A stretch of 64,000 nucleotides of DNA, taken from NCBI RefSeq assembly GCF_004300825.1, contig NZ_CP036250.1, positions 2,598,001 through 2,662,000 on the forward strand, read 5' to 3'. Of this stretch, positions 1 to 8,713 are shown in pieces. The notes below the pieces were generated by a model, which was not told where the DNA came from, did not search any database, and saw nothing but the letters and a program-made list of their open reading frames with translations. Numbering within the stretch: the first letter of the stretch is position 1; each line of letters begins with the position of its first letter. A program made the position numbers and the translations under genes. The DNA is from Egicoccus halophilus (GTDB taxonomy: Bacteria > Actinomycetota > Nitriliruptoria > Nitriliruptorales > Nitriliruptoraceae).

Positions 1-463
1 AGCCGATCTCCAGCAGCGCACCGGCCAGGGGGGGCAGGCCGAAGACGGGCCCGAGGACGAGCAGCCCCAGCCCGATGCCGACGACGTACTGGCCCCAGGC
101 GATCGTCTGGCCCAGCGCGACCTGCGGGCCGGCGATGCGCCAGATGGCACCGATGCTCGGAATCGTCTTGCCGATGAACAGGGCCGCGAACACGACGCTG
201 ATGAGGATCACCGGCAGCTGACCCCACACCTCGCCGACCGCCGGCGGCAACAACCCGTCGGTGAGCACCTGCGGACCGTCGAACGCCCCGACCAACCGGC
301 CGAGCACCTGCGGTCCGGCCAGCAGCGCGAGGACGCCGCCGATCACCGAGGCCGGCAAGAACAACTCGCGCAGCACCGTCAGTCGTGCCCGCAACGTCTT
401 CGCCACGAGCAGGAACAGCCCGATCACGAGCAGGGCGGCGAACACGTCGGTCACGGAGGTCAT
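1..463 (-). CDS. gltS: Sodium/glutamate symporter, GltS family (N-terminal part)
   Basis: The frame opens at an ATG (461-463 on the + strand reads cat) and runs off the left edge, so only about 154 N-terminal residues are visible. The start reads MTSVTDVFAALLVIGLFLL, then the cytoplasmic segment LTVLRELFLPASVIGG. That hydrophobic helix followed by a FLPxSVIGG element is typical of GltS Na+-coupled glutamate carriers in the inner membrane. Four or five membrane helices can be seen. It transcribes in the same direction as glnE/glnA/amtB, which fits a nitrogen/glutamate neighbourhood, but the 78-bp gap to glnE does not prove a shared transcript. A related divergent anion permease is the main alternative. 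Confidence 0.75.
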   Translation of the reverse strand, partial: MTSVTDVFAALLVIGLFLLVAKTLRARLTVLRELFLPASVIGGVLALLAGPQVLGRLVGAFDGPQVLTDGLLPPAVGEVWGQLPVILISVVFAALFIGKTIPSIGAIWRIAGPQVALGQTIAWGQYVVGIGLGLLVLGPVFGLPPLAGALLEIG

Positions 464-541
464 GGGCACGGACCCTCGCAGGGACGGCGGGTGGCAAGGG
501 TCGCCGACCGTAGGCGCCCCACGTCGGCGCGTGCGCCGCGG

Positions 542-3500
542 TCACCAGACGTTGGTGTGCTGGCCCGCGTCGAGCCCGTAGAAGAGCCGGTCGAACACCT
601 GGCGCACGTGACGCTGGTGCCGACGCCGCTCCTCCTCGAGGTCCTGCCAACCTCCTCGGGCATACCCCATGGACCGGGCGAGCAGCTCGAGGACCTGCGG
701 GTTGCCCGGGACCACGTCGACGTCACGCTGACGCAGCAGATACAGCCGGTTGCGCAGCAAGGACAGGAACCGGTAGCCCTCGCGCAGCTGCTCCGCGTCC
801 GCGTGCTCGAGCAGCCCGGCGTCCTGGGCCCCGTCGAGCACGACCATGGTCGCCGGTGAGCGCAGTTCGGTGTGCTGGTGCCCGTGACGCTGTTGGAGCA
901 GCTGGACGGTCCACTCGACGTCGCTGATCCCACCCGGACCGAGCTTGAGGTGGCGTTCCGGATCGACACGCCGCGGAATGCGTTCCTTCTCGATGCGGGC
1001 CTTCATCCGTCGGATGCGCTGGGCGTCGCGTTCGCCGAACTCGGCCGGGAAGGCGCGCTGCCGGCCGGCGTCGACCAGGCGCTGACCGAGCGCACGGTCG
1101 CCGGCGACGACCCGGGCCTTGAGCAGCGCCTGCGCCTCCCAGGGCTCCGACCAACGGTTCCAGTAGCTCAGGTACGACGGATGGGAGCGGGACAGCGGTC
1201 CACTGCGTCCCTCGGGACGCAGATCGGCGTCGACCTCGAAGGCGGTGCCCTCGGCGGTGATGTCGGACAACGAACGCATGACGTTGCCGGCCACGGTCAG
1301 CGCCAGCTTGTTGGCGTCCTCCCGGTCGGCCCCGTCGGCGACCTCGTGCACGAACAGCACGTCGAGGTCGGAGACGTAGTTGAGCTCGAAGCCACCGAGC
1401 TTGCCCATCCCCACGATCGCGACCGAGACCGGTAGCTCGTCGGGTGAGTCCAGGCCCCGTTCCCGTGCCTGGCGACGCAGCTCGGCCCGAAGCGCGCCGG
1501 TCAGGCACGCCTCGCCGAGCGCCGTGAGCTCCTCCCCCACCCCGCCGACCGTGCTGGCACCGGCCAGGTCACGCAGGACGATCCGCAGCAGCTCCAGCCG
1601 CTTGAACCGGCGCAGTGCCGCGGTGGTGTCCTGCCAGTGCAGACGGGCCATCGCCATGCGTACCAGGTCGTCGCGGGTGCGCGGCCGGTCGCGCAGGTGC
1701 TCGTCACGCAGCCAGTCGATGCCCTGGGGTTGGCTCACCAGCAGCTCACCGACGACCCGGGACGTGCCCAGTACGCGGGCCAGCAGCTCCGAGGCGGGCG
1801 GATGGTCCCGCAGGTGCTCGAGCAGCTTGGCCGTGTCGCCCTGCGCGTCGACGAGCTCTCGGAAGCTCTGGAGTCCGGTGTCCGGGTCGGGCGTCTCCTG
1901 CAGCAGGCTCAGCATCGCCGGCAGGACGGCCCGCAGGGTGCGTGCCCGGCGACTGACCCCGGCGGTCATCGCCCGCACGTGGCGCAGCGCCGCCCTGCCG
2001 TCACGGAAACCGAGCACCTCGAGCCGCTCCTGGGCGGCCTCGTCACCCATCCGTCGCGCCTCGACCGGGACCGACACACCGGCCGCCGCGGCCGGCAGGG
2101 TCGCGTAGGTCTCCAGCAGCGGCCGGTAGAACAGCTTGGCGTGCAACTCCTTGACCCGGGTCTGGACCTGCGTCAGCTCGCGGACGAACGCCGTACGTGC
2201 CGGTTCGTCCACCCCGGCGCGGTAGCCGAGCGAGCGCGCCAGCCACTCCTGGCGTTCGGGGTCGTCGGGGATGGTGTGGGTGCGTCGCTCGTGGGCGAGC
2301 TGCAGACGGTGCTCCACCGTCCGCAGCATCCGGTAGGCGGCCGCGAACGCCTCGGCGTCCTCCTCGGCCACGTAGCCGTTGGTCTGCAGGGCCCGCAGCG
2401 TCGGCAACGTGCCCGGGTCGCGCAGGGAGCGGTCACCGCGGCCGTGCACGAGCTGCAGCAGTTGGACGGCGAACTCGATGTCGCGGATCCCGCCGGGACC
2501 GAGCTTGATCTGGCGCTCACCGTGACGGACCACCTCGGGCTTGGCCTCGATGCGCGACTTCATCTCGCGGATCTCGGCCACCACGTCGTGATCGAGGCGG
2601 TCGGGCCAGACGAACCGTTCGGCCTCGGCGAGCAGCTGCTCCCCCAGGCTCCGGTCGCCGGCGACCGGCCGGGCCTTGAGCAGCGCCTGGAACTCCCAGG
2701 TCTTCGCCCACCGTTCCCAGTAGGCGACGAAGGCGGCGACCGGTCGCGACAGCGGGCCGTTGCGGCCCTCGGGCCGCAACGTCGGATCGACCTCGTAGGC
2801 CCGTCCCATCGTGGTCGAGGCGTTGAGCACCTCCAGGCAGCGGGTGAACACCTGCCGGGCTTCCCGGCTGGCCCGTTCGGCGGCATCGTCGGCGTCGGGG
2901 TCGACCGGCTCGTGCACGAACACGACGTCGACGTCGGAGACGTAGTTCAGCTCGTGCCCACCGAGCTTGCCCATCCCGATGACGGCGAGCCGGGCGCAGG
3001 GCGTGTCGCCGGCGATCTGCCGGTGCACGGCCCGCACCGTGCCCTCGAGCACCGCCTCGGCGAGGCGCGCGAGTTCGGCCGCGACCTCCTCGACGTCGGC
3101 CAGGCCGGTGAGGTCACGGGCGGCGATGTCGGCGGTCGCACCGCGACGGATGCGGGCGACGGCGGCCGCCTGGCGTTGGCTGTCGTCCTCGGCCAGGAGT
3201 GCTCGGGCGACGCGGTCGGCGACCGTGGCGACCTCGACCGGCTCGAGGACCTGCAACGCCCGCGCCGCATCGGGGTGGCGGGCCAGCAGGTCCCCCAGCG
3301 GACGCGAGACCCCCGCGACCGCGACCAACCGCTCGAGCCAGTCGTCGTCGGGACACAGCTCCTGCCACAGGCGCGGGTGCTCGGTGGCCAGGTCGGTCAG
3401 GCAGCTCAACGCGTCCGAGGGCTCGGCTGCGCGCGACAGCGCCGCGAGCAACCGCTCGTCGGGTTCGTCGTCGACGAGCAGGTCGGCCTCGGCGAGCCGG

Positions 3501-3574
3501 TGGCAGGCCAGGTCGGGGTCGAGACCCGCCGCGGCGAGGCGGGCCCGGACGGAACGCGATCGTGACGCGGCCAT
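542..3574 (-). CDS. glnE: Bifunctional glutamine synthetase adenylyltransferase / adenylyl-removing enzyme
   Basis: This 1010-residue protein has the family's full length and duplicated nucleotidyltransferase layout. The N-terminal (deadenylylating) half carries GMGKLGGHELNYVSDVD near residue 197. The C-terminal (adenylylating) half carries GMGKLGGFELNYVSDLD near residue 718; the Asp pairs are the metal ligands. In the cytoplasm GlnE adds and removes AMP on a tyrosine of type I-beta glutamine synthetase according to nitrogen status. The start ATG lies 3 bp after the stop of glnA, so the two genes are almost certainly co-transcribed. The neighbouring synthetase appears to lack the modified tyrosine (see its entry), so the substrate is probably a second GS encoded elsewhere. 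Confidence 0.95.
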   Translation of the reverse strand: MAASRSRSVRARLAAAGLDPDLACHRLAEADLLVDDEPDERLLAALSRAAEPSDALSCLTDLATEHPRLWQELCPDDDWLERLVAVAGVSRPLGDLLARHPDAARALQVLEPVEVATVADRVARALLAEDDSQRQAAAVARIRRGATADIAARDLTGLADVEEVAAELARLAEAVLEGTVRAVHRQIAGDTPCARLAVIGMGKLGGHELNYVSDVDVVFVHEPVDPDADDAAERASREARQVFTRCLEVLNASTTMGRAYEVDPTLRPEGRNGPLSRPVAAFVAYWERWAKTWEFQALLKARPVAGDRSLGEQLLAEAERFVWPDRLDHDVVAEIREMKSRIEAKPEVVRHGERQIKLGPGGIRDIEFAVQLLQLVHGRGDRSLRDPGTLPTLRALQTNGYVAEEDAEAFAAAYRMLRTVEHRLQLAHERRTHTIPDDPERQEWLARSLGYRAGVDEPARTAFVRELTQVQTRVKELHAKLFYRPLLETYATLPAAAAGVSVPVEARRMGDEAAQERLEVLGFRDGRAALRHVRAMTAGVSRRARTLRAVLPAMLSLLQETPDPDTGLQSFRELVDAQGDTAKLLEHLRDHPPASELLARVLGTSRVVGELLVSQPQGIDWLRDEHLRDRPRTRDDLVRMAMARLHWQDTTAALRRFKRLELLRIVLRDLAGASTVGGVGEELTALGEACLTGALRAELRRQARERGLDSPDELPVSVAIVGMGKLGGFELNYVSDLDVLFVHEVADGADREDANKLALTVAGNVMRSLSDITAEGTAFEVDADLRPEGRSGPLSRSHPSYLSYWNRWSEPWEAQALLKARVVAGDRALGQRLVDAGRQRAFPAEFGERDAQRIRRMKARIEKERIPRRVDPERHLKLGPGGISDVEWTVQLLQQRHGHQHTELRSPATMVVLDGAQDAGLLEHADAEQLREGYRFLSLLRNRLYLLRQRDVDVVPGNPQVLELLARSMGYARGGWQDLEEERRRHQRHVRQVFDRLFYGLDAGQHTNVW

Positions 3575-3577
3575 CGT

Positions 3578-4924
3578 CTACAGCAGCGGCAGGTAGCGCT
3601 GGGTCTCGAACGTCGTCACGTGCGCCTGGTACTCGTCCCACTCGCGGCGCTTGTTGGCCAGGAAGAACGCGAACAGGTGTTCACCGAGGGTGTTGGCGAC
3701 CAGCTCGGAGTTCTCCATGATCGACAGGGCCTCGCCGAGGCTGGCCGGGAGCCGTTCGATGCCCGAGGCGGCACGCTCGGCCGGGGTCAGCTCGAAGGCG
3801 TTGTCCTCGGACTCCTCGGGCAGCTGGTAGCCCTCCTCGATGCCCTTGAGCCCGGCGGACAGGATCAGCGCGAACGCGAGGTAGGGGTTGGTGGCCGGGT
3901 CCGGCGCCCGGTACTCGATCCGGGTCGAGGTGCCCTTGCGCGGCTTGTACATCGGGATGCGCACCAGCGAGCTGCGGTTGGAGTGGCCCCAGGTCACGAA
4001 GATCGGCGCCTCGCCGGAGGGCTGGGGGCCGTGCAACCGGGCGGTCAACCGCTTGTAGGAGTTGACCCACTGGTTGGTGACGGCCGTGATCTCGCGGGCG
4101 TGGCGCAGCAACCCGGCGGTGAACGCCCGCGCCGTGGGCGACAGGTGGTAGGGGTCACCGGCCTCGTGGAAGGCGTTGTTGTCGCCCTCGAACAACGACA
4201 GGTGCAGGTGCATCGCGTTGCCCCACTGCCCCTCGATCGGCTTGGGCATGAAGGTGGCGTAGATGCCCCGCTGCAGCGCCGTCTCCTTGACCACGAGGCG
4301 GAACGTCATGATGTTGTCGGCCATCGTCAGCGCGTCGGCGTAGCGCAGGTCGATCTCGTGCTGCGACGGCGCGACCTCGTGGTGGGAGAACTCGACCGAG
4401 ATCCCCATGCGCTCGAGGGTGTTGATCGTCTGACGCCGGAAGTCCTGCTGCACGTCGAGCGGCGTCATGTCGAAGTACCCGCCGTTGTCCAACGGCTTGG
4501 GATCCTCGGCGCTGTCGAACAGGAAGAACTCCATCTCCGGGTGCACGTAGAAGGTGAACCCCATGTCGGCCGCCCGCTCGAGGGTGCGCTTGAGCACGTA
4601 CCGCGGGTCGGCCGCGAACGGCTGGCCGTCGGGCGTCAGAATGTCGCAGAACATGCGCGCCACGCCCTGGGACTCGGGCCGCCAGGGCAGGATCTGGAAC
4701 GTCGAGGCGTCCGGCACGACCAGCATGTCGGCCTCCTGGACGCGGGCGAAGCCCTCGATCGACGAGCCGTCGAAGCCGATGCCCTCCGAGAAGGCGTTCT
4801 CGAGTTCGGCGGCGGTGATCGCGACCGACTTGAGGAAGCCCTGCACGTCGGTGAACCACAGCCTGATGAAGCGGACGTCACGCTCCTCGACGGTGCGGAG
4901 GACGTACTCCTGCTGCTTGTCCAT
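3578..4924 (-). CDS. glnA: Glutamine synthetase, type I-alpha (GlnA2-like)
   Basis: This 448-residue enzyme makes glutamine from glutamate, ammonia and ATP. It begins MDKQQEYVLRTVEERDVRF and contains the family signatures GFDGSSIEGF, the ATP-site segment HMHLHLSLFEG and RIEYRAPD. Length and the C-terminal stretch NAFELTPAERAASGIERLP resemble mycobacterial GlnA2, which lies next to glnE in Mycobacterium as here. At the place where beta-type enzymes have the adenylylated Tyr (consensus NLYDLPP), this protein has Phe (NAFELTP). The ATG was chosen because GGGAG lies 8 nt upstream; the much longer open frame continuing to 6835 runs antisense-like through amtB and is not real. Own promoter and an upstream hairpin separate it from amtB. 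Confidence 0.95.
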   Translation of the reverse strand: MDKQQEYVLRTVEERDVRFIRLWFTDVQGFLKSVAITAAELENAFSEGIGFDGSSIEGFARVQEADMLVVPDASTFQILPWRPESQGVARMFCDILTPDGQPFAADPRYVLKRTLERAADMGFTFYVHPEMEFFLFDSAEDPKPLDNGGYFDMTPLDVQQDFRRQTINTLERMGISVEFSHHEVAPSQHEIDLRYADALTMADNIMTFRLVVKETALQRGIYATFMPKPIEGQWGNAMHLHLSLFEGDNNAFHEAGDPYHLSPTARAFTAGLLRHAREITAVTNQWVNSYKRLTARLHGPQPSGEAPIFVTWGHSNRSSLVRIPMYKPRKGTSTRIEYRAPDPATNPYLAFALILSAGLKGIEEGYQLPEESEDNAFELTPAERAASGIERLPASLGEALSIMENSELVANTLGEHLFAFFLANKRREWDEYQAHVTTFETQRYLPLL

Positions 4925-4981
4925 GGCGTTGGCTCCCAGGAGGCTGGCCGCGGGCACGCATGTCGCGGGCGGTCGGTGCAC

Positions 4982-5017
4982 AGCGTAGTGAGTTGCGTCG
5001 TCGTGCCACGGCACGAC
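4982..5017 (-). promoter_or_regulatory. Putative glnA-glnE promoter with overlapping inverted repeat
   Basis: On the - strand a TACGCT -10 box (4982-4987) follows a GTGGCA -35-like box (5004-5009) with a 16-nt spacer, placing the start of transcription about 50 nt before the glnA ATG. An 8-bp inverted repeat, GTCGTGCC-ac-GGCACGAC (5000-5017), covers the -35 box and could be an operator. Assignment is by pattern only; no classic GlnR box pair was recognised. Confidence 0.4.
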
Positions 5018-5146
5018 AGCACGGTCGACGGCCGCCGCAGGCCCGGTCGCACACCGACGGACGCGCGACGACGCACGACGGAAGCCAGGCGCGGCCACGC
5101 CCCTCCCGGGCGTGACCGCGACCTGGCGCGCAGAGCGGCGCGACGG

Positions 5147-5186
5147 GCGAGCGGCCGCGTCCTCCCTCGGTGACGCGGCCGCTCGC
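5147..5186 (-). terminator. Hairpin terminator after amtB
   Basis: A perfect 15-bp stem (5147-5161 with 5172-5186) around a 10-nt loop lies 17 bp beyond the amtB stop. There is no U-tract, as is common for terminators of high-GC actinobacteria. It separates amtB from the glnA promoter. Confidence 0.65.
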
Positions 5187-5202
5187 GTGCTCCTCCCAGC
5201 TG

Positions 5203-6603
5203 TTACTCCTCGACGGGCTTGGCCACGGGCGCCGTGGCCGGCCGCGGGGAGAATCCGAACTCGCCACCGGAGCTCATCCCGGGGCCGTGCACGAGCTCCG
5301 GGTAGCCCGGGACGCCGTGCTCGTGGACGTCGAGGCCCTCGATCTCCTCTTGCTCCGACACCCGCAGGAAGTCGGCGGCCTTGAGGACGAGGAACAGCCC
5401 GCCGACGGTCACGCCGACCCAGGCGACCACGGCCACGACCCCGATCGCCTGCGTGGCGAGCAGTCCCGGTCCTCCGCCGTAGAACAGGCCGTCCTCCACG
5501 TGTGCCAGGCCGACCCACAGGGTGCCGAGGATGCCGCAGACACCGTGGACCGAACTGGCACCGACCGGGTCGTCGATCCGGATCGCGTCGATGGAGGCGA
5601 CCGCGACCGCGACCAGCACGCCGGCGAACAGGCCCACGACGAGCGCCATCAGGTGCGAGACGCTGTCCGCTCCGGCCGTGATACCGACCAGGCCGGCGAG
5701 GATGCCGTTGGCGGTCATCGAGACGTCGAACTTGCCGCTGCGGAATCGGGTGAACAGTGCGGCGGCCAACCCCCCGGCGGTTCCGGCCATGGCGGTCGTC
5801 ACGATCACGTGGCCGAGCGCCGGACCGTCGAGCGCGAGCACCGAACCGCCGTTGAACCCGAACCAACCGAAGAACAGCAGCATCGTGCCGAGCGCGGCCA
5901 GCGGCATGGAGTGCCCCGGGATGGCCCGCGGCCTGCCGGTCCTGGCGTCGAACTTGCCGATGCGCGGTCCGATGATCGCGGCGGCGACCAACGCCGCCGC
6001 ACCGCCGGTGAGATGCACGATCGTGGAGCCGGCGAAGTCGGTGAAGCCGAGCTCGGCGAGCCAACCGCCGCCCCAGGTCCAGGCACCGACGACCGGATAG
6101 ATCACGCCTGTGAGCACCATGACGACGACGAGGTAGGCACCGAACTTGATGCGCTCGGCCACCGCACCGGAGACGATGGTCGCCGCGGTCGCCGCGAACA
6201 TCGCCTGGAAGGCGAAGTCGATCTCGGTGGTGATGAGCTCGCCCGCCCCGCCGGTGGCGTTGGAGAGCAGGAACCCACTCGTGCCGATGAAGCCGCCGGC
6301 GATGTCCCCGTACATGAACGCCCACCCGACCACGTAGTACGTGACCGTGCCGAGCGCGATCGTCAGCAGGTTCTTGCCGATGATGTTGGCCGCGTTCTTC
6401 TGGCGCGTCATCCCGGCCTCGAGCATCGAGAAGCCGGCGTGCATCAGGAAGACGAGCCCGGTGGCGAACGTCAGGTACAGCGTCATGGCGAAGACGTTCA
6501 GCGCCTCGAGATCGACCGTGTCCTCGATCTGTGCGAGCGCCGGAACCGCCGACATCATCAGCAACGTGGCCGTGACCACCCCCAACTTCAGCAGTCGTCT
6601 CAC
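5203..6603 (-). CDS. amtB: Ammonium transporter
   Basis: This 466-residue Amt/Rh-family channel has an N-terminal signal-like helix (LLKLGVVTATLLMMSAVPALAQ) and about eleven further membrane helices. Both pore histidines are present, in STIVHLTGG and SSVHGVCG, and the conserved GWFGFNGGS is seen. The tail EIEGLDVHEHG is the usual cytoplasmic regulatory segment that GlnK-type PII proteins contact. The GTG at 6601-6603 was chosen over an upstream ATG because GGAGAG sits 6 nt before it. It imports ammonium for the glutamine synthetase encoded just downstream. No glnK or glnD follows, unlike the usual amtB-glnK-glnD order. Confidence 0.95.
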   Translation of the reverse strand: MRRLLKLGVVTATLLMMSAVPALAQIEDTVDLEALNVFAMTLYLTFATGLVFLMHAGFSMLEAGMTRQKNAANIIGKNLLTIALGTVTYYVVGWAFMYGDIAGGFIGTSGFLLSNATGGAGELITTEIDFAFQAMFAATAATIVSGAVAERIKFGAYLVVVMVLTGVIYPVVGAWTWGGGWLAELGFTDFAGSTIVHLTGGAAALVAAAIIGPRIGKFDARTGRPRAIPGHSMPLAALGTMLLFFGWFGFNGGSVLALDGPALGHVIVTTAMAGTAGGLAAALFTRFRSGKFDVSMTANGILAGLVGITAGADSVSHLMALVVGLFAGVLVAVAVASIDAIRIDDPVGASSVHGVCGILGTLWVGLAHVEDGLFYGGGPGLLATQAIGVVAVVAWVGVTVGGLFLVLKAADFLRVSEQEEIEGLDVHEHGVPGYPELVHGPGMSSGGEFGFSPRPATAPVAKPVEE

Positions 6604-6649
6604 GTGTTCTCTCCAGATGGTCGTCGTCGTTACATCCCTGGGTGGTGCG

Positions 6650-6664
6650 GACGACACTGTCGTC
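6650..6664. promoter_or_regulatory. Small palindrome upstream of amtB
   Basis: GACGACA-c-TGTCGTC is a 7-bp inverted repeat with a one-base centre, 46 bp upstream of the amtB GTG in the amtB/nadE divergent region. It could be a regulator site for nitrogen control of amtB. The rest of the 276-bp gap holds a possible nadE -10 box (TAGCGT, 6839-6844) and nothing else I can name. Confidence 0.3.
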
Positions 6665-6879
6665 AGCGGCTGTTGCGCGCCGTTGCGGAGATCGTTTCGA
6701 ACGCGTGTCGAACCGCCCCCTGCGTGTGAAGTCTGCGTTTCGCGCCACCGGCGGCCCCGCCCGCGACCCGGGTCCGGTCCCGCCCGCCACCCGGGCGGTG
6801 TGCCCGGCCGGCCGGGCAGGCCACGACGTCTCCACGGCTAGCGTCGGCGCCTCGACACGGACCTCGAACGGAGCCGCTC

Positions 6880-8640
6880 GTGCCCCTGCGCCTCGCCCTC
6901 GCCCAGATCCGCTCCCAGGTCGGCGACATCGACGGCAACGTCGAGCGCGTCCTGGACGCGTGGCGGCGCGCCGCCGACCTCGGCGCCGACCTGGTGGTGT
7001 TCACCGAACTCACCACCACCGGGTATCCGCCCGAGGACCTGCTGCTCAAGCCGGAGTTCCTGCGGGCGAACCTCGACGCGGTGCGACGCCTGGCCACCGA
7101 GGGGCCACACGGCACCGTGGCCCTCGTCGGCTACGTCGGCACCGAGGAGGACGACCTCGTCGCCGACGACCCCGCCGACCACACCGGTTGGGAGGTGGCC
7201 TCGGCCGCCGGCGTCTCGCTGACCAACTCGGCGGCGGTCCTGGCCGACGGCGCCGTGGTCGCCACCTACGACAAGTTCCGCCTGCCCAACTACGGCGTCT
7301 TCGACGAGGCCCGCTACTTCACCCCCCGTGACGAGCCGCTGGTGGTGCGCGTGGCCGGGGTCCCGGTCGGGGTGACCATCTGCGAGGACCTGTGGCTCGA
7401 GCCCGGTCCGGTCGGCCGGGCCGCGCAGGCGGGCGCGAAGCTGGTGGCCAACCTCAACGCCTCGCCCTACCACCGTGGCAAGCACGCCGAACGCGAGGAC
7501 TGGGCGCGTCGCCACGTGCGACGCGACGGCACCTGGCTGGCCTACGTCAACGTCGTCGGAGGACAGGACGACGTCGTCTTCGACGGTGACTCGTTCCTGC
7601 TCGGCCCCGACGGCGAGGTGACCGCCCGCGGCGCACAGTTCGCCGAGGACCTGGTGGTGGTGGACGTGCCGGTCGAGACCGCCGAGGTCACCGCCGCCTG
7701 CGACCTCGACGGTCACACCGGCGACCGTCCCGTCCTGGCCGGGCAGCAGGCCGCCGAGCGCCTCGACCCGGTCGGCGAGGTCTGGCACGCGCTGGTGCTC
7801 GCGACCCGTGACTACTGCCACCGCAACGGCTTCGAGGAGGCCATCATCGGCCTGTCGGGCGGGATCGACTCCGCGGTCGTCGCCGCCGTCGCCGCCGACG
7901 CGCTCGGCGGTGAACACGTGCTTGGCGTGGCGATGCCATCGCCCTACTCCTCGCAGCACTCGCTCGACGACGCCGAGTCCCTGGCGAAGAACTTCGGCAG
8001 CCCCTACCACGTGCTGCAGATCGAGGAGCCGATGGCCGCGGTGGGACGCGTGCTCGGTGACCTGGTGGTGACCGGGTTCGGCGAGCAACGCGGGGACGAC
8101 CGCGAGGCCGGCGTCGCCTACGAGAACATCCAGGCCCGTCTGCGTGGCGTGCTGGTCATGGCGCTGTCCAACGAGCGCGGTTCGATCGTGCTGACCACCG
8201 GCAACAAGTCCGAGTACGCGGTCGGCTACGCGACCCTGTACGGCGACATGGCCGGCGGGTTCGCCCCCCTCAAGGACGTTCCGAAGCTGCTCGTGTACGA
8301 ACTGGCCCGCTGGCGCAACGCGCAGGGTGACGGTGAACTCGTGCCGGTCAACACCATCGAGAAGGCACCGTCGGCCGAACTGCGGCCCGATCAGCGCGAC
8401 GACGACAGCCTGCCTCCCTACGAGATCCTCGACGACATCATCGAGGGCTACGTCGAACGCGACCTCGGGCTCCGCGCGCTGGTCGAGCGCGGTCACGACG
8501 AGGCGACGGTCCGCCGGGTCGTGCAGCTCGTGGACCGCGCGGAGTACAAGCGCCGACAGGCCGCCCCCGGACCCAAGGTGACCTGCCGCGCCTTCGGTCG
8601 CGAGCGCCGCGTCCCCATGACGAATGACTGGCAGGGCTGA
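6880..8640 (+). CDS. nadE: Glutamine-dependent NAD+ synthetase
   Basis: This 586-residue protein fuses an N-terminal nitrilase-type glutaminase domain (about 1-265) to a C-terminal NAD synthetase domain (about 290-560). It makes NAD+ from deamido-NAD+, ATP and glutamine in the cytoplasm. The glutaminase nucleophile is Cys168 in VGVTICEDLW, with Glu in FTELTTTGYPPED. The synthetase PP-loop LSGGIDSAV is at about residue 326 and TTGNKSEYAVGY further on. The GTG start has GGAG 6 nt upstream. It is a single gene divergent from amtB. Its 3' end, including the stop codon, is duplicated 65 bp downstream (see repeat). Confidence 0.95.
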   Translation: MPLRLALAQIRSQVGDIDGNVERVLDAWRRAADLGADLVVFTELTTTGYPPEDLLLKPEFLRANLDAVRRLATEGPHGTVALVGYVGTEEDDLVADDPADHTGWEVASAAGVSLTNSAAVLADGAVVATYDKFRLPNYGVFDEARYFTPRDEPLVVRVAGVPVGVTICEDLWLEPGPVGRAAQAGAKLVANLNASPYHRGKHAEREDWARRHVRRDGTWLAYVNVVGGQDDVVFDGDSFLLGPDGEVTARGAQFAEDLVVVDVPVETAEVTAACDLDGHTGDRPVLAGQQAAERLDPVGEVWHALVLATRDYCHRNGFEEAIIGLSGGIDSAVVAAVAADALGGEHVLGVAMPSPYSSQHSLDDAESLAKNFGSPYHVLQIEEPMAAVGRVLGDLVVTGFGEQRGDDREAGVAYENIQARLRGVLVMALSNERGSIVLTTGNKSEYAVGYATLYGDMAGGFAPLKDVPKLLVYELARWRNAQGDGELVPVNTIEKAPSAELRPDQRDDDSLPPYEILDDIIEGYVERDLGLRALVERGHDEATVRRVVQLVDRAEYKRRQAAPGPKVTCRAFGRERRVPMTNDWQG

Positions 8641-8710
8641 CGCCCAGCGCGCCGTGCGTGCTCGGCTCCGCCTCCGCGCCACCGGCGAATGACTGGCAGG
8701 GCTGACGCCC
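8621..8710. repeat. 25-bp direct repeat of the nadE 3' end
   Basis: The 25 bases 8621-8645, which encode the last NadE residues NDWQG plus the stop, recur exactly at 8686-8710 with a 40-bp spacer. The second copy is non-coding and ends 3 bp before the stop codon of the convergent gene. This looks like a small local duplication. Confidence 0.85.
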
Positions 8711-8713
8711 CGA

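Noticed and set aside
1637-3565. 642-residue + strand frame opposite glnE
   Set aside because: Shadow of glnE; no domain and no ribosome site.
3578-6835. Single 1085-residue frame spanning glnA and the amtB region on the - strand
   Set aside because: The N-terminal 640 residues are Arg-rich nonsense lying over amtB in another frame; glnA has its own ATG, ribosome site and promoter.
6604-6879. GlnR-type boxes upstream of amtB
   Set aside because: Isolated GAAAC and GTAAC elements are present, but not with the spacing of a two-box site.
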